From positions 1,004,278 to 1,068,277 of the forward strand of contig NZ_FOUA01000001.1 of the NCBI RefSeq assembly GCF_900114735.1: 64,000 nt of DNA, written 5' to 3'. The DNA comes from Halopseudomonas bauzanensis. GTDB lineage: Bacteria; Pseudomonadota; Gammaproteobacteria; Pseudomonadales; Pseudomonadaceae. Shown piece after piece: positions 9,243 to 19,011 of the stretch. Position 1 is the stretch's first letter; every line of letters starts with the position of its first letter. The notes beneath the pieces were generated by a model. It searched no databases and was not told the origin of the DNA. It worked only from the letters and a program-made list of their open reading frames with translations. A program made the position numbers and the translations under genes.

Positions 9243-10016
9243 TCAGCTGGCTGCTTCCAGATGGTCATGCAAGGCGACGAACTGCTGGGTCAGCTTGTGC
9301 CTGGGGTCCAGGTGCACCAGCGGCAAGCAGGCCTGATGCGATTCGCGCATCTTCACCGAACTCGACAGGTATACCGGCAGAATCGGCAGGCCTTCTTCCA
9401 GTAGCTCGGCAACCATCTGTTGTGGCAACGCCGCCCGCGGCTGGAATTGGTTGACGATAATACCCTCAACCTCCAGGCGCTCATTATGATCGTCGCGGAT
9501 ATCGTCAATTTCTTCCAGCAGGGCATATAGCGCCTGGCGGGAGAAACTGTCGCAGTCGAACGGGGCCAGGCAACGGTCGGCGGCGATCAACGCCGAGATG
9601 GAGTAGAAGTTCAGCGCTGGCGGGGTATCGATATAGATACGCTCGTAGTCACCGTCGAGCTTGTCCAGCAGCCGGTTGAGCTTGTTGATCTTGTGTTTGG
9701 CCTCCAGCTTGGGCTGCAGGTCTGCCAGTTCCGGTGATGCGGTAATCAGATGCAGATTGGGATAGGCGGTTGCCAGGATCTGCGGTCTGGCTTTCTTCGC
9801 GGCAATGCCCGAGGAGAGGATCAGGTGAAAGAACTCGGCAATGCCGGTGGGAATGTCAGCGCCGGTCAGCCCCGTCAGGTACTGGCTGGAGTTGGCCTGG
9901 GCATCTAGGTCAATAAGCAGTGTTCGATAGCCCTGGGCGGCGCTGATCGCCGCCAGGTTGCAGGCAATGCTGGATTTGCCGACACCGCCCTTCTGGTTGA
10001 AGATGACCCTGCGCAT
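9243..10016 (-). CDS. Orphan ParA-family ATPase
   Basis: This 257-residue protein has the deviant Walker A of the ParA/MinD family (FNQKGGVGKSS at residues 6-16), a Walker A' region with LLIDLDAQANSSQYL near residue 35, and a Walker B region at YERIYIDTPPAL near residue 120. No ParB, centromere-like repeat array or replication gene is adjacent. It is therefore not an evident plasmid partition system, and its cargo is unknown. It lies between folA and thyA on the same strand, 85 bases after thyA, with GGGGAG ahead of its ATG. A role as a chromosomally encoded positioning ATPase is an inference. Confidence 0.85.
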   Translation of the reverse strand: MRRVIFNQKGGVGKSSIACNLAAISAAQGYRTLLIDLDAQANSSQYLTGLTGADIPTGIAEFFHLILSSGIAAKKARPQILATAYPNLHLITASPELADLQPKLEAKHKINKLNRLLDKLDGDYERIYIDTPPALNFYSISALIAADRCLAPFDCDSFSRQALYALLEEIDDIRDDHNERLEVEGIIVNQFQPRAALPQQMVAELLEEGLPILPVYLSSSVKMRESHQACLPLVHLDPRHKLTQQFVALHDHLEAAS

Positions 10017-10101
10017 TGCCGCTCCCCATTTCCATATATAAGCCGATTAAGCATATGACGAAATTGTTGCAATACGATGACAGGTGCCACCCGCCCCGGC
10101 A

Positions 10102-10896
10102 TCACACCGCCACGGGCGCCTTGATGTGCGGATGGGATTGATAGCCTTCCAGGGTGAAGTCATCGAAGCTGAAGGCAAACAGGTCCTTGACCTCGGGGTT
10201 GAGTCGCATCGTCGGCAACGGATAGGGCTCGCGGCTCAACTGCAGATCCGTCTGCTCGATATGGTTGGCATACAGATGGCAGTCGCCGCCGGTCCAGATA
10301 AACTCACCGGGCTGCAGATCGCAGACCTGTGCCACCATCAGGGTCAACAAAGCGTAGCTGGCGATATTGAAGGGTACGCCGAGGAAGATGTCCGCCGAGC
10401 GCTGATATAACTGACAACTGAGCTTGCCGTCGGCCACGTAGAACTGGAACAGCGCGTGGCACGGCGGCAGCGCCATCTCGTCCACCAGCGCCGGATTCCA
10501 GGCCGAGACGATCAGCCGGCGGGAATCGGGGTTGGTCTTGATCATCTGGATCAGCTTGCTGATCTGGTCGATCGACTCGCCGTTGGGCGCCGGCCAGCTA
10601 CGCCACTGGTAACCGTAGACCGGCCCCAGATCACCGTTTTCATCGGCCCATTCGTCCCAGATGGAGACGCCGTTTTCCTTCAGGTAGCGGATATTGGTAT
10701 CGCCCTGCAGGAACCACAACAGTTCATGCACGATGGATTTCAGATGGCATTTCTTGGTGGTCACCATGGGAAAGCCGTCGACCAGATCAAAGCGCATCTG
10801 ATGGCCGAACACGCTCCAGGTACCCGTGCCGGTACGATCGCTCTTGAAGGTGCCGGTATCGCGCACCCGGCGCATCAGCTCAAGATACTGTTTCAT
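10102..10896 (-). CDS. thyA: Thymidylate synthase
   Basis: This 264-residue enzyme, the same length as E. coli ThyA, methylates dUMP to dTMP using methylenetetrahydrofolate. Clear marks are the N-terminal [28 protein letters not shown], the catalytic cysteine in [11 protein letters not shown], and [15 protein letters not shown]. The second ATG is chosen over the one at 10905 because it matches the family start, and AGAGG sits nine bases before it. The first 17 bases overlap the end of lgt, indicating co-transcription with it. Confidence 0.96.
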   Translation of the reverse strand: MKQYLELMRRVRDTGTFKSDRTGTGTWSVFGHQMRFDLVDGFPMVTTKKCHLKSIVHELLWFLQGDTNIRYLKENGVSIWDEWADENGDLGPVYGYQWRSWPAPNGESIDQISKLIQMIKTNPDSRRLIVSAWNPALVDEMALPPCHALFQFYVADGKLSCQLYQRSADIFLGVPFNIASYALLTLMVAQVCDLQPGEFIWTGGDCHLYANHIEQTDLQLSREPYPLPTMRLNPEVKDLFAFSFDDFTLEGYQSHPHIKAPVAV

Positions 10897-11686
10897 GCCT
10901 TGCATCCTCTTTGCGGTAGGCCCACCACATCAGGGCGGCGCCGGCCAGAATCATGGGTATACACAGCAGCTGACCCATGGTCAGCCAGCCAAAGGCCAGA
11001 TAGCCGAGGTGGGCATCCGGCTCACGAACAAATTCGACGACGAAGCGAAACACGCCGTAGCAGATGCCGAACAAGCCGCTGACCGCCATGGTCGGGCGCG
11101 GCTTGCGCGAGTAGATCCACAGGATGGTGAACAGCGCCACGCCTTCCAGGGCGAACTGGTACAGCTGAGACGGGTGCCGCGCCAGTTGCGCCGGGTCAGT
11201 GGGAAACACCATGGCCCAGGGCACATCCGTCGCCCTGCCCCACAGCTCGGCATTGATGAAGTTGCCGATGCGCCCCGCGCCCAGACCGATAGGCACCAGC
11301 GGCGCAATGAAGTCCATCAACTGGAAGAAGCTCTTGTGGTGACGATGGGAAAACCACAGCACCGCCAGCAGTACCCCGACCAGACCGCCATGGAAAGACA
11401 TGCCGCCCTTCCAGATCTGCAGCACCAGCGAGGGGTCATTCAGATACGCAGCCAGATCGTAGAACAGTACATATCCCAGGCGCCCCCCGGCGATCACCCC
11501 GAGCGCCACCCAGAACACCAGATCGGACAGAGTGTCCCCGGTCCAATTCGGATCGAAGCGCTTGAGGCGGCGGCTGGCCAGATACCAGGCGCCACCGATA
11601 CCAACCAGATACATCAAGCCGTACCAATGGATCTGCAGCGGCCCCAGGGACAGGGCAACCGGATCGATCTGCGGATAAGTCAGCAT
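10880..11686 (-). CDS. lgt: Prolipoprotein diacylglyceryl transferase
   Basis: This 268-residue inner-membrane enzyme transfers diacylglycerol from phosphatidylglycerol to the lipobox cysteine of prolipoproteins. Several transmembrane segments are evident. The Lgt signature [16 protein letters not shown] is near residue 135, and [11 protein letters not shown] (containing the essential His) is near residue 95. lgt upstream of thyA is a conserved order also seen in E. coli. Its 3' end overlaps thyA, and the TauE/SafE gene lies only 13 bases upstream. Confidence 0.95.
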   Translation of the reverse strand: MLTYPQIDPVALSLGPLQIHWYGLMYLVGIGGAWYLASRRLKRFDPNWTGDTLSDLVFWVALGVIAGGRLGYVLFYDLAAYLNDPSLVLQIWKGGMSFHGGLVGVLLAVLWFSHRHHKSFFQLMDFIAPLVPIGLGAGRIGNFINAELWGRATDVPWAMVFPTDPAQLARHPSQLYQFALEGVALFTILWIYSRKPRPTMAVSGLFGICYGVFRFVVEFVREPDAHLGYLAFGWLTMGQLLCIPMILAGAALMWWAYRKEDARHETVS

Positions 11687-11699
11687 GGGATTCCCCAGG

Positions 11700-12482
11700 T
11701 CAGAGCAGAAAATTGATGCCTACGACTACCAGCAACAGGGCAAAGAGTCGCTTGAGCAGGCGTTGAGACAGCCGGTGGGCCAGACGTGCACCGTATCCGG
11801 CAAAGAATATACTGGTCGCCGCGATGCCGACCAGTGCCGGCAGGTAGACATACCCCAGGCTCCATTCCGGCAAGGGCGTGGCCGACCAGCCAGTCCAGAT
11901 GAAACTCGCGGCGCCCGCCAGGGCAATCGGCATGCCGCAGGCCGCCGAGGTAGCCACCGCCTGCTGCATGGGTACGCTGCGCCAGACCAGGAACGGCACG
12001 GTCAGCGAACCGCCGCCGATACCGAAAATACTCGAGGCCCAGCCGATCACGCCGCCGGCGATGGTCAGCGCCGGCTTGCCCGGCTCGCCGAGGGCGGCCT
12101 TCGGCTTGAGTTCGAATGCCATCTGGATGGCCACGCAGATGGCGAATACACCAATGATCTTCTGCAGCAGCGGGCCGGTGATGGCCGAGGCGGTCAGCGC
12201 GCCCAGCACGGCGCCGAAGACGATGCCCAGCGCCAACCAGAGGAACAATGGCCAGCGCACCGCGCCCAGCTTGTGGTGCGCCCGCACTGAATTGACCGAG
12301 GTGAAGGCAATAGTCGCCAAGGAGGTGCCCACGGCCATATGGGTCAGCACCTCGGGAGCGAAGCCCTGCAGGGCGAAACTGTAGACCAGTACCGGGACGA
12401 TGATCATGCCGCCGCCGACGCCGAACAAACCGGCCAATACCCCGGCACAGGCGCCCAGTACCAGATATATGACAAACTCCAT
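11700..12482 (-). CDS. TauE/SafE (TSUP) family membrane permease
   Basis: This 260-residue polytopic membrane protein has repeated hydrophobic segments and the TSUP-family motifs [16 protein letters not shown] (N-terminal half) and [17 protein letters not shown] (C-terminal half), showing the internal duplication. Such permeases export sulfite, sulfoacetate or related organosulfonates, but the substrate here cannot be told. A long upstream in-frame extension exists. ATG 12482 is preferred because GGGGAG is five bases ahead of it (two bases ahead of the adjacent ATG at 12485). It is probably the first gene of the lgt-thyA transcription unit. Confidence 0.88.
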   Translation of the reverse strand: MEFVIYLVLGACAGVLAGLFGVGGGMIIVPVLVYSFALQGFAPEVLTHMAVGTSLATIAFTSVNSVRAHHKLGAVRWPLFLWLALGIVFGAVLGALTASAITGPLLQKIIGVFAICVAIQMAFELKPKAALGEPGKPALTIAGGVIGWASSIFGIGGGSLTVPFLVWRSVPMQQAVATSAACGMPIALAGAASFIWTGWSATPLPEWSLGYVYLPALVGIAATSIFFAGYGARLAHRLSQRLLKRLFALLLVVVGINFLL

Positions 12483-12638
12483 CATTGCTCCCCAGGATAC
12501 GCCGCGCTTTGGGGCGGCGGCACAATCCGCTAGTGTAACGAAAACCGCCCCCGCCCGCTGCCCCGGATCGCAGGAGACGCCCCATGTGCGAGCCGGTACA
12601 CTGGACCGAGGAAAACGCTGAACCATCAGGAGTCGACC

Positions 12639-13385
12639 ATGTGTCTGATCGCTTTCGCCTGGCAGTTGTCGGGCCGACCGTTGGTGTTGCTCGGCAACCG
12701 CGACGAATTCCATCCTCGGCCCACGCGGGCCGCCACGTTCTGGAACGAGGAAGGCCACCCCGAACTGCTGGCGGGCAAGGATCTGCAGGCTGGAGGCACC
12801 TGGCTCGGCGTGACCCGCGGCGGCCGCTTCGCCGCGCTGACCAATATCCGCTCGCCCCAGGCCGGACCCGGCCCGCGCTCACGGGGCAGCCTGGTGCTCG
12901 ACTATCTGACCGGGAATATGAGTCCGGGCGATTATCTGCAGAGCCTGGCCGGCGATCTGGATGATTACGCCGGCTTCAATCTGCTGGTCGGTACACCCGA
13001 GCAGCTCTGGCATCTCAACAGTCAGGAAGGGTCGGCGAGCGCGCTGGCGCCCGGTCTCTATGGGCTCTCCAATGCCTCGCTGAACAGTCCCTGGCCGAAG
13101 CTGCAGAGCCTGCGCCAAGGATTGGAAGCCAACCTCGATAGCGACAGCAACAGCTTGCTGGCGCTGCTCAGCGACACGCAGGAATACCCGGATGGGCAGT
13201 TACCCGATAGCGGCATCAGTTTGGAATGGGAGCGCCGATTGTCGGCGACCTTTATCCTTGGCGCCGACTACGGCACGCGTGCCAGCAGCCTGCTGACTAT
13301 CGAGGCCGATGGCAGCATCACCTTCGTGGAGCGGAGCTTCGGTCCGGCAGGTGCGGACCTGGGTGAATCGGGCTGGAAGCTCTAA
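12639..13385 (+). CDS. NRDE family protein (TANGO2-like)
   Basis: This 248-residue cytoplasmic protein starts MCLIAF, placing a cysteine at position 2, and carries the family-naming motif GNRDEF at about residues 18-23 and GGTWLGVTRGGRFAALTN near residue 52. The family is related to eukaryotic TANGO2. Its N-terminal Cys and fold suggest an Ntn-hydrolase ancestry, but no reaction is established. It is divergent from the TauE gene and convergent with ptsP. Confidence 0.88.
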   Translation: MCLIAFAWQLSGRPLVLLGNRDEFHPRPTRAATFWNEEGHPELLAGKDLQAGGTWLGVTRGGRFAALTNIRSPQAGPGPRSRGSLVLDYLTGNMSPGDYLQSLAGDLDDYAGFNLLVGTPEQLWHLNSQEGSASALAPGLYGLSNASLNSPWPKLQSLRQGLEANLDSDSNSLLALLSDTQEYPDGQLPDSGISLEWERRLSATFILGADYGTRASSLLTIEADGSITFVERSFGPAGADLGESGWKL

Positions 13386-13390
13386 GGTAA

Positions 13391-13409
13391 CCGGTGCTCA
13401 ACGCACCGG
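13391..13409. terminator. Hairpin between the NRDE gene and ptsP
   Basis: CCGGTGC at 13391-13397 pairs with GCACCGG at 13403-13409 across a five-base loop. It lies between convergent genes and overlaps the ptsP stop region. No strong U-run follows, so termination is only a possibility. Confidence 0.35.
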
Positions 13410-15665
13410 CATCAACACCTTGCCCAGCCCCATGTTACGCAAAGCCAGGTGCAGGATACTCTGCACCAGGTAGGCGTTGTCCTGCTGCAGCGCTACTTCC
13501 AGCAAGGCCTGGGCATCGCTCAGGCTGATCTGGCGCAGCAGCCATTTGACCCGCGGCAGGTTAGTGGCGTTCATCGACAGCATATCGCAGCCCATGGCCA
13601 GCAAAAGCACCGCCGCGGCGGGATCACCGGCCATTTCCCCACACACGCTCATCGGCTTGCCGGCCTCCCGGCAGGCGCGGGATACGATCTGCAGTGCCTG
13701 CAGCACCGCTGGGTGCAGCGAATGGTACAGGTCCGCCACCCGCGGATTGTTACGGTCCACTGCCAGCAGATACTGGGTCAGATCGTTGGTGCCGACCGAC
13801 AGGAAATCCACCAGCTGTACCAGTTCCCGCGCCTGATAGACCGCCGCCGGCACTTCGATCATCACCCCTACCGGGGGCATGGGCACCTTGACGCCCTCAT
13901 CCAGCACTTCGCTATAGGCGCGGTGGATCAGGTGCAGCGCATCCTCTACCTCATAGACGCTGCTGATCATTGGTAGCATGATGCGCAGATTATCCAGGCC
14001 CTCGCTGGCCTTGAGCATGGCACGAATCTGCACCAGAAAGATTTCCGGATGATCCAGGGTGACGCGAATGCCACGCCAACCAAGGAAAGGGTTGTCTTCC
14101 TTGATCGGGAAGTAGCTCAGCGCCTTGTCGCCCCCCACATCCAGGGTGCGCATGGTCACCGGCAACGGATGAAAGGCCTGCAACTGCTCCCGATAGGTTG
14201 CCTGCTGCTCTTTCTCGCTGGGGAAGCGGTCCTGGATCATGAAGGGCACTTCGGTACGGTACAGCCCCACCCCCTCGGCGCCGCGATCCAGCGACCGGGC
14301 GATATCGGCGAACAGACCGGTGTTCACCCACAGCGGTACGCGATGGCCGTCCAGGGTAATGCAAGGCTCGGCACGCAGTTTCTCCAGCCCATGGGACAGT
14401 TCCATTTCCTCGCGGATCAGCTCGCGGTAGTGCCGCCGCAGCTCCTGGGAAGGGTTGGAGTAGACCTCACCGGCATTGCCGTCGACGATCAGTTCCAGCT
14501 TGTCCATGCGCAGGTACGGCAAGTCCACCGCGCCCATGACGGTGGGGATGCCCATGGCCCGCGCCAGGATGGCCACATGGGAGCTGCCCGAGCCCAATAC
14601 CGAGACCAGCCCGACCAGTCGATCCTTGGGTACTTCGCCGAGCATCGCCGGTGTCAGCTCCTCGGCGACCAGAATGGTCCGCTTCGGAAACACCAGTCGC
14701 TGGCGCCCGGCTTCCTGCAGGCAGGCCAGCAGCCGGCGACCAAGATCCTTGATATCCGACGCCCGCTCCTGCAGATAGGGATCATCCATCAACTCGAAAC
14801 GCGCCACATGGGCGTTGATGACATCGCGCAGGGCACCCTGGGCCCACTGCCCTTCGCGAATGCCCTTGATGATTTCATTACCCAGGGATGAGTCATCCAA
14901 CATCATCAGGTAGACATCAAACAGCGCCAGCTCTTCGGGGCGCAGCTGTGCAGACAGCTTTGCCGACAGCCGCTTGATATCGACCCGCACCGCCTCCACC
15001 GCCTTGCGATACAAGGCGATTTCGGCATCGATATCCTTGATTTCCTTGTCCGGTACGGCCTTGAGATCAGCGGGCGGCAGCATCACCACCGCACGGCCCA
15101 TGGCAATACCCGGCGCGCCGGGCACCGCATCAAAGCGGGTGTCCTGAATGACCTCGCCACTCCAGCCCAAACCGCGCATCGCTCCGGTCGCCTCGGCATG
15201 GGCGATGACGCCAGCGAGCTGGGCGCTCATGGTCACCAGGAAGGACTCTTCCACCTCGTCGAACTGACGGCGCTCCTTCTGCTGGATCACCAGTACACCC
15301 ATGACCCGACGGTGGTGGATGATGGGCACGCCGAGGAAGGAGGCATAGCGCTCCTCGCCGGTCTCGGCGAAGTAGCGGAATCGCGGGTGGGCGGCGGCGT
15401 CCTCGAGGTTGACTGGCTCCTCGCGAATACCGACATAGCCGATCAGGCCTTCATTGCTACCCAGGCTCACCACCCCGACCGCGTCCTGGTTCAGGCCCTC
15501 GGTGGCCATCAATTCATAGCGATCGGTATCGGGGTTGAGCAGATAGACGGAACAGACATGGGTTTCCATCGCCTCGCGCACGCGGCGGACGATGATCTTC
15601 AATGCGGACGCCAGGTCCTTGGCCGAATTGACTTCCTGGACGATACGCCGAAGCGTATTGAGCAT
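13398..15665 (-). CDS. ptsP: Phosphoenolpyruvate-protein phosphotransferase PtsP (EI-Ntr)
   Basis: This 755-residue enzyme I of the nitrogen phosphotransferase system passes phosphate from PEP to NPr. Residues from about 1 to 165 form a GAF sensory domain, which is the mark of PtsP rather than PtsI. The phospho-histidine swivel motif GSGSSHVAILARAMGIPTVMG is near residue 355, and the PEP-binding barrel follows with GVGLYRTEVPFM near residue 465 and SVCGEMAGDP near the C-terminus. The ATG at 15665 is chosen because relatives begin MLNTLR. The ATG at 15674, overlapping rppH, cannot be excluded. rppH-ptsP is a conserved pair. Confidence 0.94.
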   Translation of the reverse strand: MLNTLRRIVQEVNSAKDLASALKIIVRRVREAMETHVCSVYLLNPDTDRYELMATEGLNQDAVGVVSLGSNEGLIGYVGIREEPVNLEDAAAHPRFRYFAETGEERYASFLGVPIIHHRRVMGVLVIQQKERRQFDEVEESFLVTMSAQLAGVIAHAEATGAMRGLGWSGEVIQDTRFDAVPGAPGIAMGRAVVMLPPADLKAVPDKEIKDIDAEIALYRKAVEAVRVDIKRLSAKLSAQLRPEELALFDVYLMMLDDSSLGNEIIKGIREGQWAQGALRDVINAHVARFELMDDPYLQERASDIKDLGRRLLACLQEAGRQRLVFPKRTILVAEELTPAMLGEVPKDRLVGLVSVLGSGSSHVAILARAMGIPTVMGAVDLPYLRMDKLELIVDGNAGEVYSNPSQELRRHYRELIREEMELSHGLEKLRAEPCITLDGHRVPLWVNTGLFADIARSLDRGAEGVGLYRTEVPFMIQDRFPSEKEQQATYREQLQAFHPLPVTMRTLDVGGDKALSYFPIKEDNPFLGWRGIRVTLDHPEIFLVQIRAMLKASEGLDNLRIMLPMISSVYEVEDALHLIHRAYSEVLDEGVKVPMPPVGVMIEVPAAVYQARELVQLVDFLSVGTNDLTQYLLAVDRNNPRVADLYHSLHPAVLQALQIVSRACREAGKPMSVCGEMAGDPAAAVLLLAMGCDMLSMNATNLPRVKWLLRQISLSDAQALLEVALQQDNAYLVQSILHLALRNMGLGKVLMPVR

Positions 15666-15667
15666 AT

Positions 15668-16159
15668 TCAACATCCGGTCAGCTCACTCAGCGGCAGACG
15701 CGGTGCCAGCTCCTTCATGGCCCGGCGATACACGTCCCGCTTGAAGGCCACCACCTGACCCAGCGGATACCAGTAGCTGACCCAGCGCCAGCCATCAAAC
15801 TCGGGCTTGGGGGTCCTGGTCATGCAGACCCGCTCATCCTCGCAGGCCAGCCGCAGCAGGAACCACTTCTGCTTCTGGCCGACACAGACCGGTTGGGAGT
15901 GGCTGCGAATCAGCCGTTGCGGCAGACGATAGCGCAGCCAGCCACGGGTGCAGGCGAGGATTTCCACATCCTCCGGCAGCAAGCCGACTTCTTCATGCAG
16001 CTCCCGATACAGTGCCTGCTCGGGGCTTTCATTGCGCTGGATACCGCCCTGCGGAAACTGCCAGGCCTCCTGACCGATACGCCTGGCCCATAGCACCTGA
16101 CCCAACCCATTGGTCAGGATGATGCCTACATTGGGACGAAAGCCGTCGGAGTCGATCAC
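15668..16159 (-). CDS. rppH: RNA pyrophosphohydrolase
   Basis: This 163-residue Nudix hydrolase converts the 5' triphosphate of mRNAs to a monophosphate, triggering RNase E decay. The Nudix box is [24 protein letters not shown], residues 37-60, preceded by the family stretch [19 protein letters not shown] residues upstream are excluded: the start is taken as GTG at 16157-16159 (reading [14 protein letters not shown] next) because AAGGA lies eight bases before it and relatives start [10 protein letters not shown]. Longer ATG starts exist upstream. ptsP begins two bases after the stop. Confidence 0.93.
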   Translation of the reverse strand: MIDSDGFRPNVGIILTNGLGQVLWARRIGQEAWQFPQGGIQRNESPEQALYRELHEEVGLLPEDVEILACTRGWLRYRLPQRLIRSHSQPVCVGQKQKWFLLRLACEDERVCMTRTPKPEFDGWRWVSYWYPLGQVVAFKRDVYRRAMKELAPRLPLSELTGC

Positions 16160-16304
16160 TGCCGGTATCCTTATCTGTTTTCCCATGCATTGTTCCATAA
16201 AGACGCGCGCCCCAGCAATTGCATAAATGCCGCCTGGACCAAGCATTTCTCCCGCGCCTGAATTATCCTTGCAGCTTCGCTACATCCAACGACAGGAGCA
16301 TTCC

Positions 16305-16961
16305 GTGGCACTGGCCATCTTCGACCTCGACAATACCCTGCTGGGCACCGACAGTGACAACGCCTGGGGGGAATTCGTCGTTGCGCACAATATCGTCGAT
16401 GCGCAGACATACGGCGCACTCAATACCAAGTTCTTCAATGATTACCTGGATGGCAAGCTCGACGTTACCGACTACCTCGACTTCTGCCTTGAACCCCTGG
16501 GCCGGCACAGCCGCGAGCAGCTGGAGCAGTGGCACACCCAGTTCATGCAGGAAAAGATCGAGCCCTTCGTCCTGCCCAAGGCGCTGGAGTTGATAGCCCG
16601 CCACGAGCAGGCCGGTGATACCACCATGATCATCACCGCGACCAACCGCTTCGTCGCCGGCCCCATCGGTCGCCGCTACGGCATCGATATCATGCTGGCC
16701 TCCGAATGCGAGGAAATCGACGGCCGCTATACTGGTCGCTCCTGCGACATCCCCTGCTTCCGTGAGGGCAAGGTCACCCGCCTGGAGCGCTGGCTCGAAG
16801 AGACCGGCAATGATCTCGCGGGCGCCTGGTTCTACAGCGACTCGCGCAACGATCTGCCGCTGCTATCGATGGTCGACAACCCGGTTGCCGTCGATCCAGA
16901 CGATGTGCTGCGTGCCCATGCCGAGCAGCACGGCTGGTCGATCATCAGCCTGCGCGACTGA
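16305..16961 (+). CDS. HAD-superfamily phosphatase (HAD-IB, SerB-like)
   Basis: This 218-residue cytoplasmic hydrolase carries the HAD motif I with both catalytic aspartates ([13 protein letters not shown], about residues 5-17), motif II in [11 protein letters not shown] near residue 109, and motif III/IV in [14 protein letters not shown] near residue 180. The subfamily resembles phosphoserine phosphatase-like HAD-IB enzymes, but the substrate is unknown. The start is GTG at 16305, with AGGAG at 16294-16298 six bases ahead. A longer ATG frame from 16227 has no such site. It is divergent from rppH, as in other pseudomonads. Confidence 0.9.
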   Translation: MALAIFDLDNTLLGTDSDNAWGEFVVAHNIVDAQTYGALNTKFFNDYLDGKLDVTDYLDFCLEPLGRHSREQLEQWHTQFMQEKIEPFVLPKALELIARHEQAGDTTMIITATNRFVAGPIGRRYGIDIMLASECEEIDGRYTGRSCDIPCFREGKVTRLERWLEETGNDLAGAWFYSDSRNDLPLLSMVDNPVAVDPDDVLRAHAEQHGWSIISLRD

Positions 16962-16975
16962 TCCAGCTCCCGCAA

Positions 16976-17017
16976 AACAAAAAGGCCCCGGCAATCTATT
17001 CTGCCGGAGCCTTTTTT
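16976..17017. terminator. Bidirectional rho-independent terminator
   Basis: GGCCCCGGCA at 16984-16993 pairs with TGCCGGAGCC at 17002-17011 (one mismatch, eight-base loop), followed by TTTTTT at 17012-17017 and preceded by an A-rich run. It can therefore serve both the HAD gene and the convergent methyltransferase gene. Confidence 0.88.
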
Positions 17018-17055
17018 GGTAAGAACCTCAGTTCAACGGGGCGCGCTGCCTTCCA

Positions 17056-18249
17056 TCAGACCGGCAACACCCGGCAGAAGTAGCTCTTGATGTAGCCGGT
17101 CTCCGGAATGGCCGGATGCAGCGGATGATCGGCGCCCTGGAAGCCGCGCTCGGCGATCACCAGATGACGATCCAGATGCCGGCTGGCAGCCAGCAGGATA
17201 TCGCGCAGGCTGTTTTCGGCCAGGTGCATGGAGCAGGATGCCGACACCAGGATGCCGTCCCGATTCAACAGGCGCATGGCCTGTTCATTGAGGCGGCGAT
17301 AGGCATTCTCGCCGTTGCGGATATCCTTGCGCTTCTTGATGAAGGCCGGCGGATCGGCAATCACCACATCGAACTTCTCGCCCGCGCCCTTGAGTTCGCG
17401 CAGCGCGTCCATCACGTCACCTTCGACCACCGCCATCTTATCCGCCACGCCGTTCAGCGCCGCGTTGTGTTCGACCAGATCCAGCGCCGCCGCCGAGCTG
17501 TCCACGCACATGACTTCGCTGGCGCCGAAAACCGCTGCCTGCACGCCCCAACCGCCAATGTAGCTGTACAGATCCAGCACTCGCTTGCCCTGGACGTAAG
17601 GCGCCAGGCGCGCACGGTTCATGCGGTGATCGTAGAACCAGCCGGTCTTCTGCCCGGTGTGTACCGGTGCCTCGAAGCGCACGCCATTCTCTTCCAGCGC
17701 TACCCGCTCGGGCACTTCGCCGAAGGCCACTTCCACATAGGAAGCCAGTTTCTCCGCCTTGCGCGCCGCCCCGTCGTTCTTGAACAGGATACCCGCCGGC
17801 TTCAATACCTGCACCAGAGCGTCGATGATCTCGCTGCGTACGCGCTCCATGCCTGGCGTGGTGATCTGCACCACCAGGTAGTCGCCGAAACGGTCCACAA
17901 CCACTCCCGGCAACAAGTCGGACTCACCGTACACCAGTCGGTAGAAGGGCTTGTCGAACAGCTTCTCACGCAAGCTCAGGGCGACTTTCAACCGGTGCAC
18001 CAGCAGCGACTTGTCCAGCCCGTGGGCGGCATCGCGGCTATGCAGGCGGGCACAGATCAGATTGTCCGGACTGACGGTAGCCAATCCCAGCAGCTTGCCC
18101 GAGGCCGTCTCCAGCTGAACCTCCTGGCCTGCTTCCAGGGCGGTGAGCGGAGTCTGGGCAATATCGACTTCATTGCTGAATACCCACAGATGGCCGCCCT
18201 TGATGCGGCGATCACTGTTGGACTTGAGGCGCAGGCTGGGCAGACTCAT
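17056..18249 (-). CDS. rlmI: Class I SAM-dependent 23S rRNA (cytosine) methyltransferase, RlmI-like
   Basis: This 397-residue protein is almost the same length as E. coli RlmI (YccW), which makes m5C1962 in 23S rRNA. An N-terminal PUA-like domain (residues 1-75; GGHLWVFSNEV) is followed by a Rossmann methyltransferase domain. The SAM motif VLDLYSYIGGWGVQAA is near residue 222 and the catalytic motif VIADPPAFIKKRKD near residue 295. SASCSMHL near residue 340 contains the second conserved cysteine. The start is ATG 18249, with AGGAG six bases upstream; the GTG just before it is less favourable. The precise rRNA target is inferred from the family. Confidence 0.85.
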   Translation of the reverse strand: MSLPSLRLKSNSDRRIKGGHLWVFSNEVDIAQTPLTALEAGQEVQLETASGKLLGLATVSPDNLICARLHSRDAAHGLDKSLLVHRLKVALSLREKLFDKPFYRLVYGESDLLPGVVVDRFGDYLVVQITTPGMERVRSEIIDALVQVLKPAGILFKNDGAARKAEKLASYVEVAFGEVPERVALEENGVRFEAPVHTGQKTGWFYDHRMNRARLAPYVQGKRVLDLYSYIGGWGVQAAVFGASEVMCVDSSAAALDLVEHNAALNGVADKMAVVEGDVMDALRELKGAGEKFDVVIADPPAFIKKRKDIRNGENAYRRLNEQAMRLLNRDGILVSASCSMHLAENSLRDILLAASRHLDRHLVIAERGFQGADHPLHPAIPETGYIKSYFCRVLPV

Positions 18250-18438
18250 CACTAACTCCTGGATATGGCTGGCTGGAACATTCCGCCGGGACGGCAGTAT
18301 ACAGGAGCCAGGCCGGATGCCTGCGGGTTCTCTATTGCGGATGGCTGAAAGGTACTGATCAATCTCGACCTAAAGAATCACCAGAGCCGGCTACACTGAA
18401 CAGTCCGGCCCCCTCACACTGATAGCCAGGAGCATGCC

Positions 18439-18993
18439 ATGACCATTCCGCTGATTCTCACCGTGATTTCCGTCGACAAGCCCGGGCTGGTGGAAAGCCT
18501 GGCCCAGGCCATCAACCGACATGGCGGCAACTGGCTGGACAGCCGTATGGCGCGGATGGCCGGGCAATTTGCCGGCATCCTGCGGGTGGATGTGCCCGCC
18601 GGCGAGGTCGAAGCCTTGCGGGTGGAACTGGAGAACATGAGCAGCGCCGGCATCAATATCCAGCTGGCAGCCAGCGGTCAGGGAGAGGAGCTACCCCTGG
18701 GGACGCTGATGCTCAACCTGGTAGGCAATGACCGCCCCGGTATCGTCCACGAGGTTTCTGCGATCCTGGCGCGGCATGGCGTCAATGTGGAACAACTGGA
18801 TACCTGCCGTGAGCCGGCGCCCATGACCGCCGATCTGCTGTTTCGCGCCACTATCCGCCTGGGCGTGCTGCCTCAGACCGATATCGACGCGCTGCGCGCC
18901 GATCTGGAAAACCTCGCCGATGACCTGATGGTCGAGCTGGAGGAAACGGCAGGGTCCGATACTAGCGCCCATGCAATGGCTCGCCATGAATGA
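18439..18993 (+). CDS. gcvR: GcvR-like double-ACT regulatory protein
   Basis: This 184-residue protein consists of two ACT domains (about residues 5-80 and 92-165) with the characteristic VDKPGLVESLAQAI and NDRPGIVHEVSAILARHGVNVEQL stretches. This is the layout of GcvR, which in E. coli binds the activator GcvA and represses the glycine cleavage operon when glycine is low. The gcv operon is about 5 kb away, which fits, but no gcvA is in the window and the partner here is unknown. AGGAG precedes the ATG. The gene converges on mgtE with an 18-base gap. Confidence 0.8.
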   Translation: MTIPLILTVISVDKPGLVESLAQAINRHGGNWLDSRMARMAGQFAGILRVDVPAGEVEALRVELENMSSAGINIQLAASGQGEELPLGTLMLNLVGNDRPGIVHEVSAILARHGVNVEQLDTCREPAPMTADLLFRATIRLGVLPQTDIDALRADLENLADDLMVELEETAGSDTSAHAMARHE

Positions 18994-19011
18994 CCAGGGC
19001 ATGGGGCTTGG

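Noticed and set aside
9243-10016. Plasmid partition or integrated element suggested by ParA
   Set aside because: No ParB, replication, integrase or attachment-site signals are nearby, and the flanking genes are core metabolism.
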